From assembly GCA_032209605.1 (NCBI GenBank), contig JASFXZ010000001.1:13472256-13536255 (forward strand): DNA of 64,000 nucleotides. Reading direction: 5' to 3'. Numbering within the stretch: position 1 is the stretch's first letter; every line of letters begins with the position of its first letter. The DNA comes from Mactromeris polynyma. Its lineage: Eukaryota; Mollusca; Bivalvia; Venerida; Mactridae. Below are positions 33,560-45,183 of the stretch, piece after piece. Under the pieces are notes generated by a model. The model was not told where the DNA came from. It saw nothing but the letters and a program-made list of their open reading frames with translations, and did not search any database. Position numbers and translations under genes: made by a program.

Positions 33560-34010
33560 TGGTAGTAAATCAAAGGACCGAGCGTCCTGAAAACCAGCGC
33601 GTTTAAACAAAATATGTGTATAATACAAAATATGTGTATAAATAAGTGGGAAATAGTGTACTGTAAAGGAACTGGCATGAATAAAACTCTAGAATGCATT
33701 TTCATGGCGTTTCTTGGACACATAACGTTCACCAAGGTAGACTTTCAATGGCAGAAAATGGACGAGTCCAAGCTGTTTGGGACAGGCTTACCTCCCATAT
33801 TGAAAAAAATATTTGTTATTTTCCAGTGATCTAATTGCATCCAAATACATGTAATCCAAACCGATGAATATGGCATGTACGCACAATGCACTACACTCTT
33901 CATTTTTACATGTATATATAGCTACAGACATATAAAATGGTGATTTGATCAAAATCTTTCTGAGGTCAATTTGACTCCCACTGCTGACTTAAGTGGGAAA
34001 ACCGTCTGTA
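33560..34010 (+). repeat. Dispersed repeat family C, copy 1
   Basis: It starts near AAATCAAAGGACCGAGCGTCC and includes CCTGAAAACCAGCGCG. It ends around CTCCCACTGCTGACTTAAGTGGGAA. The same blocks in the same order occur at 38783-39230. Confidence 0.65.
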
Positions 34011-34080
34011 GTAGTATATCCCCTTTGGTTGTAAACAAACGGGCGCCATTTTGTTGACCTAGGTACTATTTATAGTAACT

Positions 34081-34511
34081 CATTTGCATATAAGCCATGT
34101 GTGTACTATCGTCTAGTTTAATCCCTTTACAATGTGTGACCGGATGCGTGAACAATAGTGTATTGGAATGTTAATCCCTTGATCAAGCCAACCACCGGAT
34201 GCGTGAACAATAACCCACCTATTTTTAGACATTTATGAATAGAAGTATTGATTCAAGCCCCGATGCGTGAACAAATTGAAATGTGTACAGAACAAGTCAT
34301 TTTGCATCTATGTCATGATGAATACGGTTATTATACAGTCTGAGCATGTATATAAGCTCGTGGTTCAGAAAGTCATTTCATTCTCACCAAGGAACACCGA
34401 GAACGTTGGAGAAATTGGAAGGACAACAGACAAATTTATATGAATATTTATATTAGTTTAGTTTTATTGAAAATACCAATGAAATAAACCGAACAAAAGT
34501 TATTGCGCACA
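34081..34511 (+). promoter_or_regulatory. Promoter-like block or solo LTR with repeated GATGCGTGAACAA
   Basis: ATTTGCAT with TATAAG stands at 34082-34094. Three copies of the word GATGCGTGAACAA follow (about 34143, 34199 and 34261). Then comes TATATAAG at about 34350, a CAGAAAGTCATTTCATTCTC start-like region, and AATAAA at about 34481. The segment 34098-34511 begins TGTGTG and ends GCGCACA, as an LTR might, but flanking five-base words differ (agcca/gacaa). No coding sequence follows. Confidence 0.35.
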
Positions 34512-35492
34512 GACAACACCTGAACATGTATAAGCTATACGCACGAACGCACGCACACACACATAAAATACATACCATTTACTTCAGAACATATTCCTTT
34601 AAACTATAACAATATCGTCTACAAAATTATCACAAAAAATATGTCCAATATCCTTTATTCATTTAATATCTTAACTACCGCCCTCAAAGGATTAAAAAAT
34701 GACCAAAATGCCGCAACTTATACACTGAATATTACTTGTTGTATCTTAGAGAGTCAGCCATATATGATATAGATCTTTGCTATGTATTTTCTTCATTTAT
34801 TTTAAACACATCAACAGTAAGTCAACCAAAATATTATAACCTATAATCTATGTAAATTGTCCAAATAGTAAGGACCTTCCAATATGGTTTTTCAGTTTAA
34901 GTACAACATTTTACACTTAAAATCTTTCTGCTCTGGGGCCGTATTCAATATACATCTTAGTTGAAAATATTTCTTAGTTTTAAAGTACAAGAAATTTTCT
35001 TAAATGACCGCTAAGAAATTTTCTTATTTGGCGTGAAATGGTCGATTTTTTCCTTAAAACTTAAGGTATCAACCTAGATACCTTACTTTTCAAGAAATTT
35101 CTTAAAAATGGCGAACTATTTCTGAAAAATGGCGAATGTATGCTGAAAATGGTATGTACCTATTCCTGTTCACGTTCATATCAAATAAAGCTAATCTTAT
35201 GTCACAAAATTTACTTTAAAAATAGTTTGATACGAGAAAAAGACGTAAATTTGGATATATTTTTTGGGGTGGTGATTCGTCTCAATGCATCTTCGTACCT
35301 CGAAATAATTGGGAATTTATGTAATATATTAGTTTTTTGAATATTGCTTGATAGTTGGTTGGCTGTTTGTCAGTTAAAAAACGTTATAACTAAGCACCTT
35401 GGTCAAAATTTCTGTTCTTTGGTTTGTGCTGTCATCACTTCTGTGTTTATGATTTAAAGGTCTTGACACTAATGATTCCTGCTTATTTGCAG
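34512..35492. other. No gene; a MITE-like start at about 34936
   Basis: GGGGCCGTATTCAATATACATCTTAG at about 34936 resembles the ends of common invertebrate MITEs (GGGCCGTATTCA...). Three AAGAAATTTTCTTA-type words follow to 35106. The other end was not identified. ACGCACGCACACACACA is a small microsatellite at 34545-34562. Confidence 0.35.
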
Positions 35493-35584
35493 ATGTGATG
35501 TTAACCCCTGCTTGCCTGATACATCTAAGTATGAATTTGGTCAGCTGACGATAGTCCATCAGCTCAGTGTTGTTCCGAAAAAAG
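35493..35584 (+). CDS. Candidate isolated coding exon
   Basis: A strong acceptor (TTCCTGCTTATTTGCAG) and donor (AAAAAG|GTGAGT) frame a 92-nt segment. In one frame it reads CDVNPCLPDTSKYEFGQLTI then VHQLSVVPKK without a stop. Two Cys near the start recall extracellular modules, but no family was recognised. No neighbouring exon was found, so it could belong to a gene with long introns or be chance. Confidence 0.3.
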
Positions 35585-35769
35585 GTGAGTTCAAATTGAA
35601 AGTTGTAATAAAAAATGATTTACATATAAAATGTATGGTATTGGTTTTCATATCAATTTGAAAGAATGGTTAGTTACAAAGACATAATTTCATAACCTTA
35701 AGAAAGTAGTAGAACTATGTTGTTGGAATTTACAGTGAACATGAGATGTTGTCGAGAGTTAAAGACATA

Positions 35770-36003
35770 ACGCACATGTTAACATGTCCGGCCTACTCTG
35801 GTCAGTAGTGATTTTGATATTTCCGAGGTTATATATGTCACACCGCTTATTCAATTGAGAAAGCTGTCAGTTGCTTGCAGTGAAACTGAAAAAGCACTCG
35901 TTATTGAGCCCAGGTAGACTGACAATGCCTATAAATGACCAAACCTGTTGACAAGGCGTTAAACCCAACAAAATCCAAACACAAATCTATTAAGACTATA
36001 TAT
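35770..36003 (+). repeat. SINE fragment with GGCGTTAAACCC tail
   Basis: It includes GTTGCTTGCAGTGAAACTG, TTATTGAGCCCAGGTAGA, CCTGTTGACAAGGCGTTAAA and AAATCCAAACACAAATCTATTA. It parallels 39592-39806 block by block. The tail is the one typical of bivalve tRNA-derived SINEs. Confidence 0.65.
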
Positions 36004-38504
36004 AACTGCATATACAATTTATCTCCCTTGTTCTTAATCATCAGCCATTTAGCTTCGGTCGTGACGTCGACTCGTTTCATAAAAACAATGTCAAATAAGC
36101 ACGAATGTAAGATCCTCTATATATTTGCAATGACACAAAATCATGTTAGTAACATTCAGAAGCTTTATTTTTTCAGTTAGACTAAGTAAACAAATTAAAA
36201 CATACCTATAACAAAGCAGACTATATTTTTATCTTCTTCCAACAGCATTTTGTCAACATTAAATCACTTTTTTCTATTCTGTATCAAACTTTCGCTTTTT
36301 TTGCATCTTTAACATTTAATGGCTCTGGCTTCGACAATGGGTTGGGCACGCTAATATCTTTCGCTCTATTGTTCCGGCAAAAGTTTCTTATCTTTTTGTA
36401 TAAGAACCAAGCATCAAGCCCTTTCATGTTCACGGCGAGTCAAGTTGTACTATTCATTTATGGAATCAGCGTGAACCCAGTAGTGATGGTACTTGGTGAT
36501 GTTTATTAGAGGTTTGAAGTACACTGCCAAATATGACTTCAAACCATAGAACACAACTGGTTTCCGCCACTTCTACAAGCGTTTCTGCGTTGCAGTGACT
36601 TTTAGTGAACACTATTGCATTTTAAAAGGCTTTGACTGAAATATATATTTGCACATGTTATAAAATAATTTTGAATCTTTAATTATCTTTTCTTACATTA
36701 GATGAAGTATGCCATGATTTAGTTTTAACTGTTAAAACTTAACTGAAACTGTAAATGTTGAATATATTAAAAAGGAAAGATCACAGTGTTTAAACAATAA
36801 AGGAACACAAACAATACTGTTACATAATAAGTTTCACAGTATTTTGACAGACACATTGAAGCATACCATACTATTAATTGGAAGTAAATAATAACGACTG
36901 ACGTCACGACCGAAGCTAATATTCACACGCACGTAAAATAAATCAACTTTTTCGAAATCAAATACAATTTTCTTTTATAAAAATATACTCTACAAAACAA
37001 AGCAAAATGCAGATGTGTTATCTTATATCGGGTGGATATTCTGAACAACAGAATGCAGAATGTACAAAAAATACTGTTACATAATAAAGAATAAGAGCTA
37101 CAGCAAGTTTCTTTAATTTGGAATGTCCGGCAACCATTAGACCTGAACAGATATTGATTATTCAGTAATAGGTGATCACTTGCACTTACTATCCTTGGTT
37201 GGGAAATACAACAATTATAATTATATAATACAATACCATTTTTAGGACAGTTTAAATGAAAAATGAGTACATGTTATTGTGATCTATTTTCAAAAAAATA
37301 TTAATAACATACATGTATTTGTATAAGAGAGTTGGGCTTTTTTAATCAAAAACATTTATTTACCTGTATATAAAACCACAATTCATTGACATGCAATACA
37401 TGATGTAGTATTATTAAGAAAAAAAAGAGAAATATCTATTTCATTACCAACTGTAATTCGCCACAGTGCATACCACAACATGACATTGTTTTTGTTTTGC
37501 CCTGTACAGTTATCGAAATGAAAGTGGGTAGTCTCTTCCCCACCATTTTCCACACCATGTTCTTTACAAAAAATAAGGCTGAATAAAAGTATTAATCATT
37601 TAAAATTACCTGATATTTGTCCATATGCATCTAAACCTTTATATCTGAAAGTTTACTAAACGATTGTTGATGGACGTACGAACGAAGACTGATCAGAGAA
37701 GCTCATATTGTGCACTTCGTGTTCAGGTGGCTAAAATGAGCATGCTTATTATCTTGTAAAACTTAATGCTAATTGAATTATATGGTTTAAATGTAAGAAG
37801 GAATTATATGGTTTAAATGTAAGAAGGAATATCTAGGCATTTCCAAAGATCTCTACATTCGTACTTCTAATATACCACCAGAGAATACTACTGTATATAA
37901 AAAGCAAACATTCATGATGACTTCTTTAGTGTTTTAGAACAGAACACACTTAAATAACAGTATTGACGATGAACTCTTAGTTCACTTTAAATGTCCGAGT
38001 TGGTTAAATTAAATTTTAATTAAATGAGGACAATGTTAAGACTAATACGGCTATGAAAAATAAAGTAAAACGTTCATTATGGATCTATGAGATTTGTAAA
38101 CGACAAAATCATATTTCTTTAAAACGAGTGCAATACCACTATTGAAAAATCGAAGTTTATTTATCACGAAAGACAAAAACACGGAAAAATATTACTTTAA
38201 TGAAAAACAATCACTTGCCAAGTTATGTAAAATGTAACCCTCGAACATTTTGTAATTACATGTACATTAATAGGGGTACAGAAACAAATCAAATATTTCC
38301 TATCATGATATTAGAATCTCTTCTGAAACATCAAGGTAGAATTTCATTCTTGATTCCCTAAGCTATGAAAATATGCAAATTTGATAAAAGTTTAGTAATT
38401 TCATTTTGATTCCTTTTGACTCTGTATCTGAGTATTACCTTTATTCTTTCTATTTCATATTGTAACTGCCTGTTTATGTCGATCACAGCGCCGTATCTCA
38501 ACAG
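36004..38504. other. No gene seen
   Basis: AT-rich intergenic or intronic DNA. Short duplicated words occur (for example AATTATATGGTTTAAATGTA twice at 37776-37825, a 26-nt direct repeat). No supported ORF. Confidence 0.45.
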
Positions 38505-38785
38505 GTGGTCACTTAAGATATTATCTCAGTCTAAATGAGTACAATATTGTTCGATAGACCATGGTTTATGGTGGTAAAGTGTACTGTTATACTGCATTTT
38601 GTGCAGTATGTCCTGCTAAGCGTTATGCATTTAATTTCAAGTAGAAGACCGCCTCGCAATTCTTGTTTTGCATTTTCTCAGGAGCTTAATTTGCGTTTTT
38701 GTTTCAGAGGAAAGTAAAGACAAATGGTTCTAAAATATTTGTGATGTATTTCTTCATCTTCCACACATATCATAACTAATATAAA
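38505..38785 (+). repeat. Dispersed repeat family B, copy 2
   Basis: Related to 22735-23020: ACCATGGTTTATGGTGGTAA, AGCGTTATGCATTTAATTTC, GTAGAAGACC, GAGCTTAATTTGCG, CTTCCACACATATCAT. It joins family C directly at 38783. Confidence 0.7.
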
Positions 38786-39330
38786 TCAAAGGACTGAGAG
38801 TCCTGAAAACCAGCGCGTTGTAACATAATATATGTCTATATATAGGTGTAGTGTAATGTATACGGAATGTGAGGCATGGATAGTGTGCATTTCCAAGCAT
38901 TCCTTGTTTGCTAAGGTGTAATTACAAAGGTAGGAAATTGTGAGCACAACTGTGTTCAGAAACTTAATTATAGGCCCAATGGACAAATATGTTATTTCCT
39001 AGTGTTGTAGGGAGGTATCTTGCTGATTTTCGAAAAAAACAATATGTTACTTGTATATTAGATACATAATAATTTGGATCTAATTGCATCCAATAAACCA
39101 AACATATGTTAACAGACAATGCACACCACTCTTCTTTTTTGCATGTATATAGCTAGTCATGGTGGTGATCTGGAACCTTTTTGAATCATTTACCTCCCAC
39201 TGCTGACATAAGTGGGAAGCCTACAATCGCTTGCAGTGAAACCAAGGAATGTACTGGTTATTGAGATCCTGTGTAGATGATCCAAGCTGTTGATTGGGTG
39301 TTAACCCAACCTTATAGAACCCTGTACTAA
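38783..39330 (+). repeat. Dispersed repeat family C, copy 2, plus SINE scrap
   Basis: It starts AAATCAAAGGACTGAGAGTCC and CCTGAAAACCAGCGCG, as at 33567, and continues to CCTCCCACTGCTGACATAAG at about 39194. A SINE-like scrap (TCGCTTGCAGTGAAACC... TTGGGTGTTAACCCAACC) follows at 39225-39320. Confidence 0.6.
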
Positions 39331-39526
39331 GTCAACTAATTATAACCATAGGTGTAGTACCTTGCCTTACTAGTTCGGATTGCATTTGTCATATCCATAC
39401 TCTCACCTGAGACGTACAGTATTCAGATTAAGACAATATTGCATTAAATGCGTCCATATTGTTACCATATCATTGTAGTATTCCTTGGAAATCATAACAT
39501 GTAACATCCACTTGGACTTAAACAGG

Positions 39527-39806
39527 CATGGCTAGCGCAGTTGGTAGCATGCTAGAATACCCATCTGTAGGTCATGGGTTTGTGACATGTTCAGGCCTAC
39601 CCAGTTGTAAATTTTCATCTTTCCAAGATGACAAGCGCCACACTGCTTACTTTTAAGTGTGGAAGCTGTCTGTTGCTTGCAGTAAAACTGACGAAACACT
39701 TCTTATTGAACCTAGGTAGATCATGTATAGACTAATAAATGATCATACCTGTCGGAAAGGCATTAACTGAACAAAATTCAAACACAAATCTATTAGTGCT
39801 ATTTTT
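39527..39806 (+). repeat. tRNA-derived SINE
   Basis: The head GGCTAGCGCAGTTGGTAGCA fits a pol III A box, and CATGGGTTTGTGACATG is a decayed B box (39527-39590). The body and tail (GCTTGCAGTAAAACTGACG, AAAGGCATTAACTGAAC, CAAACACAAATCTATTAG) match 35770-36003. Plus orientation. Confidence 0.65.
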
Positions 39807-39809
39807 ACT

Positions 39810-42184
39810 GCATATCAGTAGTAGTGGAGTTTGTGAGACGTGACATATACATTCGTCACGTTAGCTATGATCCCACTGATGGCTTATAAACAGTAACAAT
39901 TGTATATTCAACACAAGATAGGCAACAACAGTGTGTAAAATTTCTAAACTTTTATTAAAAATAACTGAGATCATCAATAAAAAGTAAAACATAATAATGT
40001 ACACTAAACAACAACAATAGATTGTTCCCACTTGTACAAAATACACGTCTTGTTCATAGCCATTTTTATAGGTCAAACTGTTGAGCTCATATATGGTTAA
40101 TTTCCATGTATAGCATAATTGGGAAAATATAGAGAGAGTATGCATGTGACAAACACATTTTGTACAACAATGTTTTTTTTTAATATCTGGTTAGTTTAGC
40201 ATCATTTACTTTATACTCCCTATAAACTTTATGATAATTTGCCTATCAATTTGGCCAACAATCCAAAACAAGAGAGGTAAATATTGTAATTGTGGGAACT
40301 AACTATTAGGATTGCTTCATAAATTGGTCTAATAAAAATGATAAAAAATGGTTTATGCTTGCAAATTCATAGCAATACGACACTGATGGTACAAATTCCT
40401 GGCTGTACTAATATTTGTTTACCCACAATCAATAAACATAAGTATCTAATGTATATAAATGAAAGCATATAACCATGTTAGCATGACACATCTAGGGTTT
40501 ACATATGAGAAGCACCACAAGAAAACCGGCTTACAGACTTATCATACATTTTTAACTTTTTACATTTCGTAATGTTATAGCTTTTAAAAAGTTCTAAATT
40601 TAGTACATTATAAAAATGTAAGTGTATTCATACGTAGCATTTGGCGGGATTTGTTATGTCATGATGTGTAGCGTGATTAGCAGGAACACTAGTTTTGTTC
40701 ATAAACTACTAACGTTACCCATATAAACAAACACTGAGACACATTTAAATGGAAAATATACAAAACATTGGAAAACTCTAGTCAACAATATTATGCACAC
40801 CAATGTTAAGGCAATATATGCTGTAGAAAACAGCTGTATTAGCTTTGCCTAATTTTGATATAGAAACACTTGGATATATAGATAATGAACAAATCTACCA
40901 CATGCCAACAAGGTTTTATAAAAAAGCATTATGCATAGATACATTCTGAAAAACATTGTATGTGCATGGATAATCTTGTTTTTTATAATTTTGGTTCCAT
41001 CATTTATAAAAAAATCTTGTTAGCCTGTTCTAGTTTACTTTCCCTATATAAGAAGTATATTTCGTATTTATCTTGGCATGACATACGTCAGGGGAATAAC
41101 CATAAGGCATATAGACAATATTATTACTGACTGCAAAATGTGACGTTTCTGACATCAGTAAATACTGATATCTGCACTAGAAAATTATTACAAGTGAAGT
41201 GTGCTTGTTTAATTATATTTAAAAACAAATACCAAATATTTGTGTGTTTCAGTAACAATTATGAAGCCATTCTATGAAAATAGAGCATTAAATATTGTAT
41301 GCTTTAAATAATACAAGTAACATAATGTTAATAATACTATGCATATAGCAAATCATTGAAATGTTCCTATGAGAAATATATACATAGAACATAAAAAAAC
41401 ATGTAAAACGTTGTATAAACATCCTTTATATGTAAAGTAAGACATAACCGATAGGAAGAATTGTACACAACATTAATTATTTACAAAGAGAATATATGGT
41501 TGTAGGACACATTACATTATGGCAGTAGATGTAAGTGTAACAGGGTGCTTAGTTTTTGTTAAGGTAAAATAAATAATGCATGTATAATAATGTAAATAGG
41601 GTTGACTATGCATCTAGCAAATCATTGTAATGTTCCAATGAGAGATATATACGGACATAAAAAACATGTAAAACTAAGTAAAATAGGACATAATCATCAT
41701 AAAAAAATGAACACAACAATGTTTATTTACAAAAAGCGTATTTAGTTATAGGGCACATTACATAATGAGACTAGATACAACATTTGCTCTTGTATCTAAT
41801 GTTTTTGCACTTGGAGTACCAAGATCAATGGCATGGCAAACATTATTTGTGCAAATAGTACAGATTATAGATTCCAGATCAATAGTAATGGGTAGAAATA
41901 ATAGACTTGGTATAAACTGAAAAAGGTATCAAGATAGCAAAATTTTGATTTGTATAACAAATAGAAAAGCTTACACAAGAATATTATTTATATTAAGTTG
42001 TTAACAGTACATGAACATTTATAACAAAAGAAACCAATGAGAATGGCATAGAAAAATTGTATATGGAAATAGTACATTAGTATATTTATAAAATAAGCAA
42101 TAAAAATCTCCAAATTTGTGCATAATACCCTATTCCCAAATAATACTGCAACAAATGTAAAACAATCTAATATTTACAATATTT
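39810..42184. other. No gene seen; 3' flank of the OB-fold gene
   Basis: Very AT-rich. A related pair of segments lies around 41341-41400 and 41610-41665 (CTATGCAT.TAGCAAATCATTG, AATGTTCC.ATGAGA.ATATATAC), suggesting a local duplication with a period of about 270 nt. No ORF with support. Confidence 0.4.
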
Positions 42185-44497
42185 TCACTCATCCAAACCA
42201 ATGTACAAAACTTCGCTACCCTTGCAAGTTATCACCAGGGTGAGTGGTCCAGCAGCTGTAAGCATCTCAATGTCGACCGGCCCATCACTAAGCACAGCAG
42301 CAGCCAGCAGCTCACTTGGCACAGGGATGATGCTGTCATCATCTATTAGCAACTCTGTTTCACTCTCTTCAACAGAAACACCAACAACCAACACCCTGGA
42401 CACAACTGTTGGTGTATCAGTCTTCTACAATTATAAAAATGTAAAGGATTAGAACAAACCAAAAATATTACTGAATAAGAAACATACGCTGTAATACCAA
42501 GTTCCATACAGTGTTTGGTTACATATATTAGGTTGGCTGCATCTAGCAAAATGTGTTTTGCTGGCAAAATATTTCTATTTCCTGGTTTATGCTGATTTGT
42601 AATATTCAATTTCTAAATGTTCCCAAGGTACTAATTCTAATATATTTTACAAAATACCATCATGGCTAACATCCTACACATGTTAGTTTGCATTCAAACT
42701 AGAAAAAAATGTGAGTCAAGGCATTTTGTGGGCTACACATTTTCAATTGATAGTGGATATTCCATTAAAGTATTACTTGTAAAATTTGTTCTAGAGTCGA
42801 AGAAAAACAAGAAACAACAACACCAGAAACAAAAAGTGTCTGAAGTATTGCAAGCAGTACAATAGTCCCTTAGTGGCATAAACAGTGTGAATACCATACA
42901 ACTGCCTTCTGTATTCAAGTGAATATATAAATACTAAGGGATTTTTCATATGATATGTGATGTAAATGCACACAGAGTTAGTCTAATAAGTTTTAAATTC
43001 ATAACTGTATTACCTTGATCTCAGAGCGTACTGTAGTCTGTAGGCTTGTCTCGCCCTGGTAAATGTTGGTAGTAACATCTGTTATTGTTACATGATCCCC
43101 TGGCCTACATTCAACAGATGAGGCCTCCCTCCATAGGGCCACCCGGACCTTTAAACTACCATCTTCCAAATGGATTGATTTGAGGTTCACACTCTCCCCC
43201 CGGACACTGAGGGTTTTTGTCTCCTCCTCCTGTAATTAAACACAAAGCGATTGTATTAAGTCTAATATTGGTGAACACTACCTTGTAATCACATGTCTAG
43301 ATTGGTGGCCATTGTGTTCAAAACTGTATGCTAAAGTACAATAAAAAACAAACAACAAGTGTGCGTTGTGATACTATTTGGTAAAATGTGTAAGACAATG
43401 ATATTACAATAACAGTTGGCAGTTGTCAATCCTAACAGCAATTAAAATATGCTAATTTTAATATAAAATCATGATAAAGCTATTAGTAATAACCATAACA
43501 TGTATAACCTGCTGTGTGACAATAATCTGTTTAAATTTTGCTATATACAACCAATAATAAGAGGTGCATAAATATCAAAAATTATCACCTGTCCATAGTC
43601 AGGTAGCAACAATGTTTATGTTGGTATAGCAGTGAAAATAATAGGACATTATCCATTAACACACACACAAATAATGTAAACATCAAACAAAGAAGCGAAA
43701 CAAGCAAAACAAGCAACATTCATTTATCAGTAGGATAGACATATATCTCTCAAAAAATCAATGGACAGTCTGTTAACTGACTGAACTTATTTTTCTTTAA
43801 ATTACTGAATACATAAAAACAGGAGACATAAAAACCAAGGTGTCCATATTAACGGATAACCAAAAACAGTATACATTTGCAAGTCTTAACTTCATAGGGA
43901 TGGTTTTTTTTGGACTTTACATGATGGAGCTTTATGTGTGTGAATGTTGCTGCTAAAGTGTGGAGAGCGGTTGAATGGAACTTAACTAACATTTTTAGCG
44001 AATGCGTATTTACCTTCACCTGTTGTTTGTAATTAACAGAACAAGAATGAAAACTAACCTGTACAATTTTCTCGGTAACGGACACTCTTGCCCTGGGTGG
44101 GGATCTCACAGCCTCTGCAATTGGTACCACATCTGCTGGTGGTGGGTATATGATCTTCCTCCCCGCTTCCACCAGGTAGTCCGGCACATCAATATCCTTA
44201 GTTATAAAGACTTTTGTATTTTTCGTGATGACAATGGCATGATTATTGTCGTCCGTCTTACGAATTATATCTCTCAGAACTAGGGAGTTCCCTTCCCTGA
44301 ATTTTGCAAATTTCAGGGGATCATACACAACACCCCGTATACATCTTTCTGAGTCCGCAATGGCCACGTTCAGTGATTCAGTCATTGTTTCTCCCATCAC
44401 GGTATGAGACGATCTCGCCTGTAATGACCACTATCACCTTCAAAGGCTTCGAGTAGGGTCCAGTCCCTCTATTGGTAAAAAGTTGTTCTATTGACAT
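42185..44497 (-). CDS. RPA1-like OB-fold protein, three coding exons, one frame break
   Basis: Minus-strand exons are 44497-44059, 43229-43014 and 42424-42185 with GT/AG joints, all phase 0, giving about 297 aa once the frame break is ignored. The first exon starts MSIEQLFTNRGTGPYSKPLK just after an acceptor. An OB-fold follows (KVIVVITGEIVSYRDG ... NVAIADSERCIRGVVYDP) and a linker ending RVSVTEKIVQ. The second exon holds another OB-fold (LSVRGESVNLKSIHLEDGS, VALWREAS, PGDHVTITDV, QGETSLQTT) of the RPA1/nucleic-acid-binding type. The third exon is acidic and ends VLYIGLDE. After codon 'YRDG' one extra G (minus strand; CCC at 44393-44395 on the plus) shifts the frame into an early stop. A noncoding first exon may end at 45745 (AACG|GTAAGT). 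Single-stranded nucleic acid binding is an inference from the fold. Confidence 0.6.
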
Positions 44498-44577
44498 CTG
44501 AAAATAAAATAACAAAACAACATATTAATATAAGAGTTTTCAAGCATGCTTCTTTATCAGAACATTAGAAGGTAAGT

Positions 44578-44645
44578 TGTAGTGGTATAATGGTTAGCAT
44601 ACTGAGTGGGTAATCAAGGGAGTTGTATAGAATCACTCGCTGCAC
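44578..44645 (+). repeat. Decayed tRNA-like SINE head
   Basis: GTAGTGGTATAATGGTTAGC fits an A box; the B-box position (GTTGTATAGAATCACTC) is degraded. It sits just upstream of the OB-fold gene's coding start, on the opposite strand. Confidence 0.35.
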
Positions 44646-45009
44646 CAGTGCAATTTTTCGTAATACATGTAATGATGTCCAAATCCCCAATATGTAGTGT
44701 TTGTAAATAGTTCCGAAGAATATATGACAGAATCAACAAATAAGTAAGTCAATAATTATTTAGTTGTAAATACAATTGTATAAGCGGTATAATACAGATA
44801 TTTATGGGTGTGTACCAATGAATAACAGAGAATGAAAATACCTAATGTGTGCGCAGTGCACTGGGAACAACCAAATCAACAATAGGTCAGATGTTCAACC
44901 AATTAACAGCACATATTTAAAGATCAGCTTCCCAGACAAATAAAAATCTTGATAAAAACGTTTTGTGTACACCGGTATTGTATTTATAGAAGATAGTAAA
45001 GTGCGAAAT

Positions 45010-45175
45010 CACAGGTGGCCGGTGCGTAGCCATGACATTTTAAACCCGCATTGAAAAAAAATATGTTTCACTCTGTTCTTATAGTAAGATATTTATCTTA
45101 CTATAAGAACAGAGTGAAAAATATTTTTTTTCAATGCGGATTTTAAATGTCATGGCTACGCACCGGCCACCTGTG
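45010..45175. mobile_element. Palindromic hAT-like MITE with 8-bp target duplication
   Basis: A 166-bp near-perfect palindrome. The left arm starts CACAGGTGGCCGGTGCGTAG; the right arm ends with its complement at 45175. The centre is AAGATATTTATCTT (45086-45099). TGCGAAAT stands on both sides (45002-45009 and 45176-45183). An 8-bp duplication is the footprint of hAT-type transposases. The arms differ at only a few positions, so the copy is young. It lies in the 5'UTR intron predicted for the OB-fold gene. Confidence 0.85.
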
Positions 45176-45183
45176 TGCGAAAT

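Noticed and set aside
34098..34511. Proven solo LTR
   Set aside because: The five-base flanks differ (agcca and gacaa), so no target duplication supports it; kept only as a promoter-like block.
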